Notes: generated from the letters alone by a model not told the origin. Positions 1 through 7,294 are shown, numbered from the stretch's first letter. The stretch: DNA of 37,131 nucleotides from an uncultured Alphaproteobacteria bacterium (GCA_937888725.1 CALARE010000077.1:1-37131); one strand, 5' to 3'. Program-made: numbers and translations.

Positions 1-55
1 ACGTTCACCACGATTTTATTCATATTATCGCCCAAGTTTATGGTTGATTTTGTTT
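1..55 (+). repeat. 55-bp direct repeat, left copy
   Basis: Bases 1-55 are identical to bases 2324-2378 in the same orientation, and the match breaks at the next base (t at 56, g at 2379). The two copies bracket the MORN-repeat gene and most of the small-gene module beside it. This copy starts exactly at the window edge, so its true left extent is unknown. The length of exactly 55 also equals a common assembly k-mer, so the repeat could mark a contig end at a graph branch and not a biological duplication. Confidence 0.9.
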
Positions 56-64
56 TATATTTGA
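2..64 (+). pseudogene. Partial, altered-end copy of the 43-aa membrane protein gene at 2286
   Basis: Read in the same frame as the small gene at 2286-2417, this copy gives RSPRFYSYYRPSLWLILF and then diverges to YI and a stop at 62-64. The complete copy continues as FVLVALFGIWEHI. The beginning lies outside the window, so this may be a full second gene with a different C-terminus or a broken duplicate. It overlaps the last nine codons of the MORN gene on the other strand. The call rests on the exact 55-bp identity, not on any homology search. Confidence 0.45.
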
Positions 65-1933
65 GTTTTCTTGAATGTGATAGATGATTTCACTTTGTAA
101 CTTTCCGTTTTTATAGTATTCTTTTTGTATACCATCTTTATATCCATTTTTATAGGAGGTTTCAGATTTTGGCTTCCCATTTTCATAGTACTCTTTTTGG
201 GTGCCATCTATTTTTCCCTCTTTATAGGGGGTTTCTAATTTTAACTTTCCACTCTCATAGTACGCTTTTTGGGTGCCGTTTGGTTGGCCCATTTGATAAG
301 GGGTTTCGCTGGCAAGTATCCCGTTATCATAATATTCTTTTCGGGTTTTGTTTGTTGTTTCAGATTTTAAGTTTCCATTTTCATAGTACGTTTTTCGGGT
401 GCCATCTATTTGACCCGCTTTATAAGGGATCTCAGATTTTAACTTTCCACTCTCATAGTATTCTTTATAAATGCCATCTATTTGACCCATTTTACACGGG
501 GTTTCGGATTTTAACTTTCCACTCTTATAGTATTTTTTATAAATGCCGTCCATGAGCCCTTTTTTATAAGGGGTTTCGGATTTTAAATATCCATCTTCAT
601 CGTATTCTTTTTCAATACCATCTGGGTCGATTATTTGTATCGGGGTATCGAATGTTACATTCTCGTCTTTATTGTTTGTTTTTTTTGTACCATCGATTTG
701 ACCATTCTTATAGGGGATTTCTAATTTTAACTTTCCACTTTCATCGTATTCTTTTTTGATGCCGTCTTTTTCCCCATTTTTATAGGGGATTTCGATGGCT
801 AATATCCCATTTTCGTAATAAAATTTTTGAATGCCATCTCTTTTTCCCGCTTTATAGGGTGTTTTAGATATTAATTTTCCGTCTCTATTATAATATTTTT
901 GGGTGCCATCTTTGTATCCAGTTTTGTAGGGAATTTCTAATTTTAATTTTTCATTATCATGGTAATGTTTTTGGGTGCCGTTTCTGACATTTCCAAAGGT
1001 ATAAGGCGTTTCAGTTTTTAATTTTCCATTTTCGTAGTACTCTTTTTTAATGCCATTTTCACGCCCTTCATTATAGGGTGTTTCAGCTTTTAATTTTCCA
1101 TTTTTGTAGTACTCTTTTTGAATGCCGTCTATTCGTCCCGCTTTATAGGAAATTTCAGATTTTAACTGTCCATTTTCATAGTACTCTTTTTGAATACTAT
1201 TTTTATGTTCTTTATTATAAGTGATTTCAGATTTTAATTTCCCACTTTCATAGTACGTTTTTTGAGTGCCATCTCTTTTCCCCGCTTTATAAGGGATCTC
1301 AGATTTTAACTTTCCGCTCTCATAGTATTCTTTATAAATGCCGTCTATTTGACCCATTTTATACGGGGTTTCAGATTTTAACTTTCCGTTTTCATCATAT
1401 TCTTTTTCAATACCATTTTCACGCCCTTCATCATAAGGGGTTTCATAATGTAACTGTGCATTTTCGAAAAATTCTTTTGCAATACCGTTGATGGTGTTTT
1501 CTTTATACGAGATTTCAAGTTTTAAAGTTCCATTTTTATCGTATTCTTTATAAATGCCGTTTTGTTGACCTGCTTTGTAAGGGGTTTCAGCTTTTAATTT
1601 TCCATTTTCATAATATTCTTTTTGAATGCCATTTTCACGCCCTTCATTATAGGGTGTTTCAGATTTTAATTTTCCACTTTCATAATACACTTTTTTAATG
1701 CCATCTCTTTTTCCTGCTTTATAAGGCGTTTCAGATTTTAATTGACCATTTTCATAGTAGTATTTAGCACTATCAATGATGGTACGAATTGGTTTATCAT
1801 ACACGATAAAATTCACATAGTCCTTTAATAATATGTGGGTATATTGAGGGCTTTTATAAAGTTGTGCATTTGATGTGTTTGTGTATAAAAAAGCCGTTGA
1901 TACCATGAATAGGGATAAGAATTTTTTCATCAT
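38..1933 (-). CDS. Secreted MORN-variant (YwqK-like) repeat protein, 24 repeats
   Basis: The 631-aa product begins with a typical Sec signal peptide (two Met, KK, a hydrophobic stretch, probable cleavage after SNA near residue 23). The rest is almost entirely about 24 copies of a 24-residue repeat with the pattern YYENGKLKSETPYKxG followed by xxDGIxKE. This is the MORN_2/YwqK toxin-antitoxin-like repeat, which forms stacked beta-hairpins. Repeat 11 has one extra residue, repeat 16 is degenerate, and repeat 20 is short. The RBS TTGGAG lies a few bases before a double ATG (1933 or 1930). The gene is divergent from the 2059 gene. Its last six codons fall inside the 55-bp direct repeat, so the C-terminus was created or altered by that junction. 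Such proteins may be surface adhesins, secreted effectors or immunity-type proteins; the exact role is not visible. The near-identical 72-bp units make copy number prone to slippage or misassembly. Confidence 0.85.
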   Translation of the reverse strand: MMKKFLSLFMVSTAFLYTNTSNAQLYKSPQYTHILLKDYVNFIVYDKPIRTIIDSAKYYYENGQLKSETPYKAGKRDGIKKVYYESGKLKSETPYNEGRENGIQKEYYENGKLKAETPYKAGQQNGIYKEYDKNGTLKLEISYKENTINGIAKEFFENAQLHYETPYDEGRENGIEKEYDENGKLKSETPYKMGQIDGIYKEYYESGKLKSEIPYKAGKRDGTQKTYYESGKLKSEITYNKEHKNSIQKEYYENGQLKSEISYKAGRIDGIQKEYYKNGKLKAETPYNEGRENGIKKEYYENGKLKTETPYTFGNVRNGTQKHYHDNEKLKLEIPYKTGYKDGTQKYYNRDGKLISKTPYKAGKRDGIQKFYYENGILAIEIPYKNGEKDGIKKEYDESGKLKLEIPYKNGQIDGTKKTNNKDENVTFDTPIQIIDPDGIEKEYDEDGYLKSETPYKKGLMDGIYKKYYKSGKLKSETPCKMGQIDGIYKEYYESGKLKSEIPYKAGQIDGTRKTYYENGNLKSETTNKTRKEYYDNGILASETPYQMGQPNGTQKAYYESGKLKLETPYKEGKIDGTQKEYYENGKPKSETSYKNGYKDGIQKEYYKNGKLQSEIIYHIQENSNIKQNQP

Positions 1934-2001
1934 ATGTCTCCAAATTGTTTGTATTGATTAACAGCTTAATTCAGTATAAAAAATAAATCAAGATTTTTCG
2001 C

Positions 2002-2030
2002 TTGATGTTTTTTTTGAAGTCTTTTATACT
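2002..2030 (+). promoter_or_regulatory. Sigma70-type promoter for the 2059/2286 small-gene module
   Basis: TTGATG at 2002-2007 and TATACT at 2025-2030 are separated by 17 bp. The expected start is near 2037, upstream of the RBS AAGGAG at 2048-2053. An ATG at 2005 lies inside this promoter and is unlikely to be the translation start. Confidence 0.6.
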
Positions 2031-2058
2031 TCTTTTACAAGAAAAAAAGGAGCAAAAA

Positions 2059-2277
2059 ATGCAAGAGATGCATCAGCTGAAGAAATGGATAGCTCTTTTA
2101 TTAGAAGGTCGTTTGGCAGATTTGATGGATAAAATTGATAAAAAACGCCTATTTTATCCGTCCAATCAAGCACCAGAAAAAAAGCCAATGACTTTGGGTG
2201 AGTTGAGTTTAGCTCTTAAAAAACAAAACCAAAGTGAGCAAGAAGAACTTTTATTTGCTCTAACAGATGTAAAATAG
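2059..2277 (+). CDS. Small unrecognised helical protein, 72 aa
   Basis: I start the gene at ATG 2059 because AAGGAG (2048-2053) sits five bases before it. An upstream in-frame ATG at 2002 lies within a good promoter. The product begins MQEMHQLKKWIALLLEGRL and is charged and probably helical, with an amphipathic N-terminus and a Lys/Gln/Glu-rich C-terminus. No signal peptide or membrane segment is evident. It is followed after 8 bp by a second tiny gene (2286-2417), so the two form a small operon. I do not recognise the family. The location next to a duplicated segment and a repeat-protein gene suggests accessory cargo, but no function can be assigned. Confidence 0.6.
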   Translation: MQEMHQLKKWIALLLEGRLADLMDKIDKKRLFYPSNQAPEKKPMTLGELSLALKKQNQSEQEELLFALTDVK

Positions 2278-2285
2278 GGGGGATT

Positions 2286-2417
2286 ATGGGTTTTAAAAAA
2301 AAACAACTTCCAGATTCTTTAAGACGTTCACCACGATTTTATTCATATTATCGCCCAAGTTTATGGTTGATTTTGTTTGTTTTGGTGGCTCTTTTTGGAA
2401 TTTGGGAACATATTTAA
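2286..2417 (+). CDS. Very small single-pass membrane protein, 43 aa
   Basis: ATG 2286 is preceded by the strong Shine-Dalgarno AGGGGGG (2276-2282), and the reading frame ends at TAA 2415-2417. The product starts MGFKKKQLPDSLRRSPRFYS, a basic N-terminus, followed by one hydrophobic segment (about residues 25-40, LWLILFVLVALFGIW) and the end EHI. The positive-inside rule predicts the N-terminus in the cytoplasm. It lies 8 bp after the 72-aa gene and is probably co-transcribed. Bases 2324-2378 recur exactly at window position 1, where the C-terminal part of the protein is different. Tiny basic membrane proteins of this form include toxins, assembly factors and regulators, and nothing here decides between them. 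Confidence 0.55.
   Translation: MGFKKKQLPDSLRRSPRFYSYYRPSLWLILFVLVALFGIWEHI
2324..2378 (+). repeat. 55-bp direct repeat, right copy
   Basis: This segment is identical to bases 1-55 and lies inside the 43-aa membrane protein gene. Together the two copies define a 2.3-kb unit containing the MORN gene and the 72-aa gene. Confidence 0.9.
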
Positions 2418-2618
2418 CCGTTTTTCATGCGGTGCGTTTAAAAAACATCTTTTAAACATAAACGATACCCTAAAAAGATAGATGAAAAAACAGTCCAAAA
2501 GGGAATAACCTTAAAAATTGGACAGGGAAAAAAGCCTTTAAAGAGTGTAATAGCCATATGTTAGGGGTGTTCAATAAAAGTTTTTTTAACTTTGAATGGG
2601 TGTTTTTTGGGGATTTAT

Positions 2619-2647
2619 TTGACAAAATGGGGCGTTTTTGGTATACT
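2619..2647 (+). promoter_or_regulatory. Near-consensus sigma70 promoter of the 2671 ankyrin gene
   Basis: TTGACA at 2619-2624 and TATACT at 2642-2647 have a 17-bp spacer. The predicted start is about 2654, leaving a short leader before the RBS AAAGGA (2660-2665). The preceding gap 2418-2618 holds no gene; it contains a small palindrome GTTTAAAA/TTTTAAAC at 2436-2457. Confidence 0.75.
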
Positions 2648-2670
2648 CGCTAAAAATTGAAAGGATAAAA

Positions 2671-3726
2671 ATGAATTTTAGTGAGTTAAAACCATATCAA
2701 GAATTGATTGAACGAGATCCTGATAATTTGGATTATGTTCAAGCAATTGAAACATATCATAAAATTTGGCGGTTAAGATATGCCATTTGTCATGGGACAA
2801 AGGCTGATATCAAAGAGCAGATGAAAGGTGTTAAAGATGTGAATATCCCTTTGTTTGATGGGGAGTTGCCACCTATTTTTCACGCCTATTTTTCAAAAAA
2901 TTTGGAATTGACAAAGTTTTTGGTGAATGAAGGGTTTGATGTGAATGCGGCGGTATCGGGTTATGGCACATTGCTTGATATAGCTCATCTTGAACAAGCG
3001 ACAGATTTTATTAAATTTTATAAAAGTCAAAACGCTTTGACAAAAGATCAGATGAAAACTTGTCATCATTTGGTGATTGATGCGTTGAAAGAAAAAGATG
3101 TGCATAAGGCTGATGCTTTGATACAACAGACGTATCAAGGGCGTTTTAGCTTTATTTTAAGACATTCATTAATGGATTATGCGGTGCGTCAAAATAATCC
3201 TTTTGTGGCTGACTATGTTTTTTCAAAACAAGCACATATGCGTTATGATTTGGCAAAACGACGCAACCACACATGGCTTCATATGGCGGCATATCATTTA
3301 GCCGATCAGGTTATTCCTGTGATGGTGCAAAATGGTTTTAGTGTTCATGAATTGACGGATAAACGGCAAACACCTTTATTTGGGGCGATAAATAACGGGG
3401 CTGAAAAAACAATTGACACGCTTCTTCATTTGGGGGCGGATATAAATGCGGTTGATTTTATTGGGCGGACACCTATTCATCTTGCGGGATACTATGGGTA
3501 TAAGGATACAATTATACATTTATTTGAGCGGGGAGCAAAGGTGAGCCAAAAAGATTTTTATGGACAAACGCCACTTGATGCAGCACGGGAAAATCATGCA
3601 CAAAAGGTTTATGATGTGTTGGAGCAATTAATGCGTGAAGAACAAGCATTCAATCAAGGGAAATTTATAACACGCCAAATCAAACGAATGCCTCTTTCAA
3701 AAGATGGCGGGCGGGATTTACCCTAA
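2671..3726 (+). CDS. Ankyrin-repeat protein, 351 aa
   Basis: I chose ATG 2671 (MNFSELKPYQELIERDPDN) because AAAGGA lies five bases upstream. The longer in-frame start at 2638 falls inside the promoter. The first 60 residues are non-repeat and helical. Repeats follow. A divergent ankyrin pair (LFDGELPPIFHAYFSKNLEL with KFLVNEGFDVN) comes first, then a spacer of degenerate repeats. A clear C-terminal array of about four units ends with TPIHLAGYYGYKDTIIHLF and TPLDAARENHAQKVYDVLEQL. There is no signal peptide or membrane segment. The last 30 residues are basic and non-repeat. Ankyrin stacks bind proteins, and in host-associated bacteria such genes are often secreted effectors, but I see no export signal I could name. 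It is a single-gene unit with its own promoter and terminator. Confidence 0.85.
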   Translation: MNFSELKPYQELIERDPDNLDYVQAIETYHKIWRLRYAICHGTKADIKEQMKGVKDVNIPLFDGELPPIFHAYFSKNLELTKFLVNEGFDVNAAVSGYGTLLDIAHLEQATDFIKFYKSQNALTKDQMKTCHHLVIDALKEKDVHKADALIQQTYQGRFSFILRHSLMDYAVRQNNPFVADYVFSKQAHMRYDLAKRRNHTWLHMAAYHLADQVIPVMVQNGFSVHELTDKRQTPLFGAINNGAEKTIDTLLHLGADINAVDFIGRTPIHLAGYYGYKDTIIHLFERGAKVSQKDFYGQTPLDAARENHAQKVYDVLEQLMREEQAFNQGKFITRQIKRMPLSKDGGRDLP

Positions 3727-3747
3727 AACCATTTTTATTTTTGGTTT

Positions 3748-3777
3748 AAAAAGGTGTGCCGTTGGGTGCACTTTTTT
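3748..3777 (+). terminator. Probable intrinsic terminator after the 2671 ankyrin gene
   Basis: An imperfect hairpin AAAAAG(G)TGTGCC-GTTG-GGTGCACTTTTT, with two wobble pairs, is followed by a T run to 3778. A second weaker inverted repeat (AAACCA/TGGTTT) precedes it at about 3726-3747. Confidence 0.5.
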
Positions 3778-3814
3778 TATAATAAATTTGGTTTAAGGTT
3801 TGATAAAAAAATCC

Positions 3815-3843
3815 TTGAATGTATGGGTATTTTGTGTTAGACT
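3815..3843 (+). promoter_or_regulatory. Sigma70-type promoter of the 3878 ankyrin gene
   Basis: TTGAAT at 3815-3820 and TAGACT at 3838-3843 are separated by 17 bp, placing the start near 3850, about 28 bp before the ATG. Confidence 0.55.
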
Positions 3844-3877
3844 GAAAAAAAAGTTTAATCAATAGAAGGGGGCCCAA

Positions 3878-4861
3878 ATGGCAAAAATGAATTTTGATGA
3901 TGGTGTTTACGTTTATGATGAAAAGCCACATCCCGTTGTTGTTGCACAATATGCGATTGAAAATAATGATTTTGCCTTAATGCGAGAGCTGATTGAAAAA
4001 GGTGACATTTCATTGAAACCTGATGAAGATGGTAATTCATTTTTGCACCATGCAGCTGCAAGTGCCAGTGCTGAAATGATTCAATTGTTGGTTGCGATGG
4101 GTGGGGATATGTATGCTTTGAATGAAAATGGACAAACCCCCTATGAAGTGGCAATGACCAGTGGGAATGAAGATGGATTTAAAGGGTTTTTAGCTTCAAA
4201 AATTGACCGCAATGCTGTCGGGACAACACAAAAGACATTGCCTTATGATGTGGCGGCTTATGGTAATTGGCAGATGATGGAAACATATTTAGCAGAAACA
4301 AAAACGCCCGCTGATTTTGTGGATTCGAAGGGATATTCTTTGTTGCATGAAGCGTGCAAACATGGCAACATTAATACGATTAGAACATTGATACAAAAGG
4401 GGGCTGATGTGAATGTGGTAGATGATGTGCTATCGACCCCATTACATTATTTGTGTGCCTATAATTATCAAACAACAAAAAGACGCTTGGGCGTTGAAAC
4501 GTTGATTCAATTGGGCGTGGATGTGAATGCTCAAAATGAACAAGGATTGACAGCATTGCATTTGGCGGCACATGTGGGATCATCAGCTGTGGCAAAGCAA
4601 TTGATAAAAGAAGGGGCTGATATTAATGTGGTGGATAAAAAGGGTAAAACCGCATTGGATTATGTGAATGCTCGTTTGGCAACAGCTAATCAGGAATCTG
4701 AACAATATCAAGAGTTAAAATCTTTGCAAGAGGCACTTATTTCAGCTGGTGGAAAGCAAAGTTCAAGTATCCATGCAACACTTGGACAAGCAGGAAAAGC
4801 CATTCATAACCAAAAGGATACAATCGCTGATGTTGTAAGGGGCGAGAATAAAGAGCGTTAA
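3878..4861 (+). CDS. Ankyrin-repeat protein, 327 aa
   Basis: ATG 3878 is preceded by GAAGGGGG. The protein starts MAKMNFDDGVYVYDEKPHPV and carries about six to seven ankyrin units. Clear ones begin NSFLHHAAASASAEMIQLLV, YSLLHEACKHGNINTIRTLI, TPLHYLCAYNY and TALHLAAHVGSSAVAKQLI. The unit around residues 155-210 has an insertion of about seven residues (NYQTTKRRLGVE), and an uncapped stretch between repeats 3 and 4 looks decayed. The C-terminal 55 residues are polar and non-repeat. There is no signal peptide or membrane segment. It lies 150 bp after the previous ankyrin gene on the same strand, but each has its own promoter. A protein-binding role follows from the fold; an effector role is inference. 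Confidence 0.85.
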   Translation: MAKMNFDDGVYVYDEKPHPVVVAQYAIENNDFALMRELIEKGDISLKPDEDGNSFLHHAAASASAEMIQLLVAMGGDMYALNENGQTPYEVAMTSGNEDGFKGFLASKIDRNAVGTTQKTLPYDVAAYGNWQMMETYLAETKTPADFVDSKGYSLLHEACKHGNINTIRTLIQKGADVNVVDDVLSTPLHYLCAYNYQTTKRRLGVETLIQLGVDVNAQNEQGLTALHLAAHVGSSAVAKQLIKEGADINVVDKKGKTALDYVNARLATANQESEQYQELKSLQEALISAGGKQSSSIHATLGQAGKAIHNQKDTIADVVRGENKER

Positions 4862-4882
4862 TTTCTTTTAATTTCTTTTGCC

Positions 4883-5094
4883 ATGCTTGCTGGATCTGAA
4901 GAATTAAATTATTCTTGCGTTTTTGGGGGTACAACCACAACGAAGGAACCATTTATTCAGAAAATGGGGATTTAAAAAGTGTGGATTTTTATGTTCCTTA
5001 TAAAAAAAGCGTTTGGGCATTTTCAAAAGATAGCTCTCAAGTTATGAGGCATCTAGGTATGTTAAACGGTTTTATATGTGAGCGTGTTTTTTAG
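4883..5094 (+). pseudogene. Possible decayed MORN/YwqK-like repeat fragment
   Basis: The 300-bp gap between two convergent ankyrin genes has no intact gene. One frame from about 4918 reads GYNHNEGTIYSENGDLKSVD then FYVPYKK, which closely matches the YYENGxLKSETPYK repeat of the 38-1933 protein, and continues to a stop at 5092-5094. An ATG at 4883 opens a different frame (MLAGSEELNYSCVFGG) that would join it through a one-base shift in the T/G run at 4919-4929. No RBS precedes this ATG. The call is a remnant of a once longer gene. Chance similarity is possible because the match covers about one repeat. Confidence 0.3.
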
Positions 5095-5103
5095 ATAAAA
5101 GGA

Positions 5104-5144
5104 AGGTGCTTTATCAAAAGGGAGGAATAAAAGATAAAGCACCT
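5104..5144. terminator. Perfect 12-bp stem hairpin between convergent genes
   Basis: AGGTGCTTTATC (5104-5115) and GATAAAGCACCT (5133-5144) are perfect inverted repeats with a 17-nt loop. The element sits just beyond the 3' end of the minus-strand ankyrin gene. On the minus strand the stem is followed by TCCTTTTATC, a weak U tract, so it probably serves as terminator or 3'-end stabiliser. Confidence 0.5.
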
Positions 5145-5161
5145 AGTTTGTTAGTCTGTAG

Positions 5162-5971
5162 TTAAACAGTACGATTTAATTGTCGATTTGTCAAGAGGTT
5201 TTTATCAAAATTTTGATTTATTTTTTGTGCGTGGTTGCTAAGATTTTCTGTTATATGTGGTGTGTTTTGAGCTAAGGCTTGATTTTGGAGTGTTTCAGCG
5301 GGTAATAAATCGCTAAAGCCATTTTTTTGATGTATCAAATGGCTTGCAGAAATACCCTTTTGATTTTGAATGTTGGGATTTGCCCCAAGGTCGAGGAGCA
5401 TTTGAGCCGCCTCTTTATGACCTGTTAAGATGGCATATTCTAGAGCACTTTGCCCTTTGAAATTTGTTTTATCAATGTCAGCCCCCTCATGAATCAAGGT
5501 TTGTACCACTTGCGGATTGCCATAAAAACTTGCCCAATGCAATGGCGTTTGGCCATACTTGTCTTGTAAACTTAAATCAGCCCCGTGAATGGCAAGCAAT
5601 GTAATCATTTCCCGATTATGACGGGCACAAGCCATATGGGCAGGGCTAAACCCTTTTTTGTCTTGTGCATTCATGTCTGCTCCACATTGAATCAACGCTT
5701 TTGCCGATTCGTTTTTGCCCCCAAGGGCGGCATGATGTAACGGGGTGCGTTTGGATTTATCTAACGCATTTAAATTTGCCCCATTTTGAGCTAATAATGC
5801 GATTGTTTCAGGGTTATTAGAAAGGGTGGCATAATAAAGAGGTGTAAAACCCAATTTATCGGTTGCATTAATATCAATCCCTTCTTTTAAAAGGGCTTCG
5901 ACTTCTGAATTTAACCCGTTGGCACATGCAAAACGCATCAGCCGTTCAAATAAGATAGATTTGTCTTGCAT
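5162..5971 (-). CDS. Ankyrin-repeat protein, 269 aa
   Basis: I prefer ATG 5971 (MQDKSILFERLMRFACANGL). GAGAGGGGG lies about nine bases upstream, whereas the in-frame GTG at 5980 directly abuts that RBS. About six regular, well-conserved 33-residue ankyrin units run from residue 10 to about 215, with consensus signatures such as TPLYYATLSNNPETIALLA, TPLHHAALGGKNESAKALI and TPLHWASFYGNPQVVQTLI. The repeats are closer to consensus than in the neighbouring 2671 and 3878 genes, which suggests a more recent origin or stronger constraint. The C-terminal 55 residues are polar (Asn/Gln-rich) and non-repeat. There is no signal peptide. It is transcribed from its own promoter on the minus strand, convergent with the 3878 gene. 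Confidence 0.88.
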   Translation of the reverse strand: MQDKSILFERLMRFACANGLNSEVEALLKEGIDINATDKLGFTPLYYATLSNNPETIALLAQNGANLNALDKSKRTPLHHAALGGKNESAKALIQCGADMNAQDKKGFSPAHMACARHNREMITLLAIHGADLSLQDKYGQTPLHWASFYGNPQVVQTLIHEGADIDKTNFKGQSALEYAILTGHKEAAQMLLDLGANPNIQNQKGISASHLIHQKNGFSDLLPAETLQNQALAQNTPHITENLSNHAQKINQNFDKNLLTNRQLNRTV

Positions 5972-6010
5972 ATGGCTCACCCCCTCTCATTTTATATCCC
6001 TAATATATCT

Positions 6011-6039
6011 ATTATACACCAAATTGCTAAATAACTCAA
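6011..6039 (-). promoter_or_regulatory. Near-consensus promoter of the 5162-5971 ankyrin gene
   Basis: On the minus strand TTGAGT (6039-6034) and a perfect TATAAT (6016-6011) are spaced by 17 bp. The start should be near 6004, giving a leader of about 33 nt. Confidence 0.7.
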
Positions 6040-6059
6040 TCCTTTAAATAAGATGCTGA

Positions 6060-6425
6060 TTATTTGGTGTTATTTTGAATATTTTTAAGGATTGTTTTAA
6101 TGCTTTGTTCCATTTTATAGCGGGCTTGACGGACGGACATATCTTCTTGAAAGGCGAGTACCTTCCACGGCATACCGTCACAGCGTTTCCACACCAAACG
6201 CCTGTCATCGGGAGAAAGCCACCTCAGCCATTTAAATTGAACCACATCAGCCATGTCAACCTCTTTGGGTGTGGGGTAAAAGGCATTCTTTTTTTCACTG
6301 AGGGGTGGCAAGAGTGATTTAAGACAGCTTTTAAAATTGCTGGGACCTTCTTTTTGATAAAGGCGATAAATTTGACATGCTTTTTTTATTTGGTAGACAA
6401 CATCATCATAGGTAAGGTCTGACAT
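6060..6425 (-). CDS. DUF6362-like helix-turn-helix protein, 121 aa
   Basis: The protein starts MSDLTYDDVVYQIKKACQIY, and ATG 6425 has AAGGAA upstream. The C-terminal half reads VVQFKWLRWLSPDDRRLVWK followed by RCDGMPWKVLAFQEDMSVRQ and ARYKMEQSIKTI. This matches the pattern I know from DUF6362 proteins of alphaproteobacterial prophages and integrative elements: a WLxWLxPxDRRxVWxRAxGxxWK stretch and a sigma region 4-like HTH. The expected role is DNA binding, perhaps transcription control or small-terminase-like. It lies 104 bp after the 254-aa gene on the same strand and could be co-transcribed with it. Presence of this family hints at a former mobile element. The family call is from memory of the motif, not a search. 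Confidence 0.6.
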   Translation of the reverse strand: MSDLTYDDVVYQIKKACQIYRLYQKEGPSNFKSCLKSLLPPLSEKKNAFYPTPKEVDMADVVQFKWLRWLSPDDRRLVWKRCDGMPWKVLAFQEDMSVRQARYKMEQSIKTILKNIQNNTK

Positions 6426-6529
6426 GCGGGTTCCTTTTTTTGGTAAGTGGGAGAGAAGGGTGTCCTAATCAAAATGATTTTTTAATTAACAACACCCCAT
6501 TTTTTTTGCCCGAAAAAAAGAGGCATTTT

Positions 6530-7294
6530 TCACGCTTGAATATCACGCATTTTTGTGTAAATCCAATCCCTAAAAGAGAGAAAGTCATGGAAAACTTCAA
6601 CCTTTTGAGGCGTAAGTTTTTGTTGTATCATCAGCTGTGTTGGGTGGATAGGTGTTTTTTGATAGGCAAATTGCACAAAATAAAAGCGTCCCTTAGGTAG
6701 GATGAGTAAATTTGTCCCCGTGGCAGGAATGGCTCTAAAGAGGATTTTGTCTTCAAAAATGGTTTTGACCCAGGTGGAAGAATAAATCACGAGGGATTTG
6801 GAATCAACAATTTGATGGGCGGATAAAATCTCTTTTTTTATCACAGGGATGGTGGCGTGTTCCCCTGTTTTATATTGGATTTCAACAGGTTTGCGTTTGC
6901 GTAAAAAGGTGAGGGAAAAGGGCCATGATTTTTTGTCCTTTGATAAGGATAATTGTCCCGTTTTAAAGGAGGGGATATCTTCATCAGTGGCTTTTAAAAC
7001 GGTGGGGTAGGTGGAAAGTTTTGTTTCTTTTTCAACATCAAGGATTATGTTTTTGTTTTGTTTATTTGTGTATTTATTTCGGGTAGTTGGAAAGGCTTTT
7101 TCAACCTCTGCTATAAGATTTTTGGCAAATTTCCCTTTAAACGGAATGTTTAAAAAAGAAGTGTTTTTTCGACCTAATGGGTTTGTTTTTGTGTGATACG
7201 TTGGTTGTAGGTCTTCAGGTTCTTCATCTAAAACTGGAAGTGTGTGTAAAAAACTAAGTTCATTTAAATCTTTTTCTTTTGCAAATTGCGTCAT
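6530..7294 (-). CDS. Unrecognised protein, 254 aa
   Basis: ATG 7294 has a good AAGGAG six bases upstream. The product starts MTQFAKEKDLNELSFLHTLP. The first 120 residues are basic, polar and probably disordered (PLGRKNTSF, TTRNKYTNKQNKN). From about residue 125 a compact domain with alternating beta strands appears (SWPFSLTFLRKRKPVEIQYK, ILSAHQIVDSKSLVIYSSTW, NLLILPKGRFYFVQFAYQK), ending in a helix. There is no signal peptide, membrane segment or recognisable catalytic motif. It lies directly upstream of the DUF6362-like gene and diverges from the 7494 gene, so the two minus-strand genes may form one unit. I cannot name a function. Confidence 0.65.
   Translation of the reverse strand: MTQFAKEKDLNELSFLHTLPVLDEEPEDLQPTYHTKTNPLGRKNTSFLNIPFKGKFAKNLIAEVEKAFPTTRNKYTNKQNKNIILDVEKETKLSTYPTVLKATDEDIPSFKTGQLSLSKDKKSWPFSLTFLRKRKPVEIQYKTGEHATIPVIKKEILSAHQIVDSKSLVIYSSTWVKTIFEDKILFRAIPATGTNLLILPKGRFYFVQFAYQKTPIHPTQLMIQQKLTPQKVEVFHDFLSFRDWIYTKMRDIQA

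Noticed and set aside
169..555. 128-aa open frame antisense to the MORN repeats
   Set aside because: It is itself repetitive only because the other strand is; the signal peptide, RBS and family match belong to the minus-strand gene.
2638..2670. Upstream start for the 351-aa ankyrin gene
   Set aside because: The ATG at 2638 lies between the -35 and -10 of a near-consensus promoter, so it would not be in the transcript.
6440..6700. 86-aa open frame on the plus strand between minus-strand genes
   Set aside because: It overlaps the end of the 254-aa gene, has no family resemblance, and its composition looks like antisense of coding DNA.
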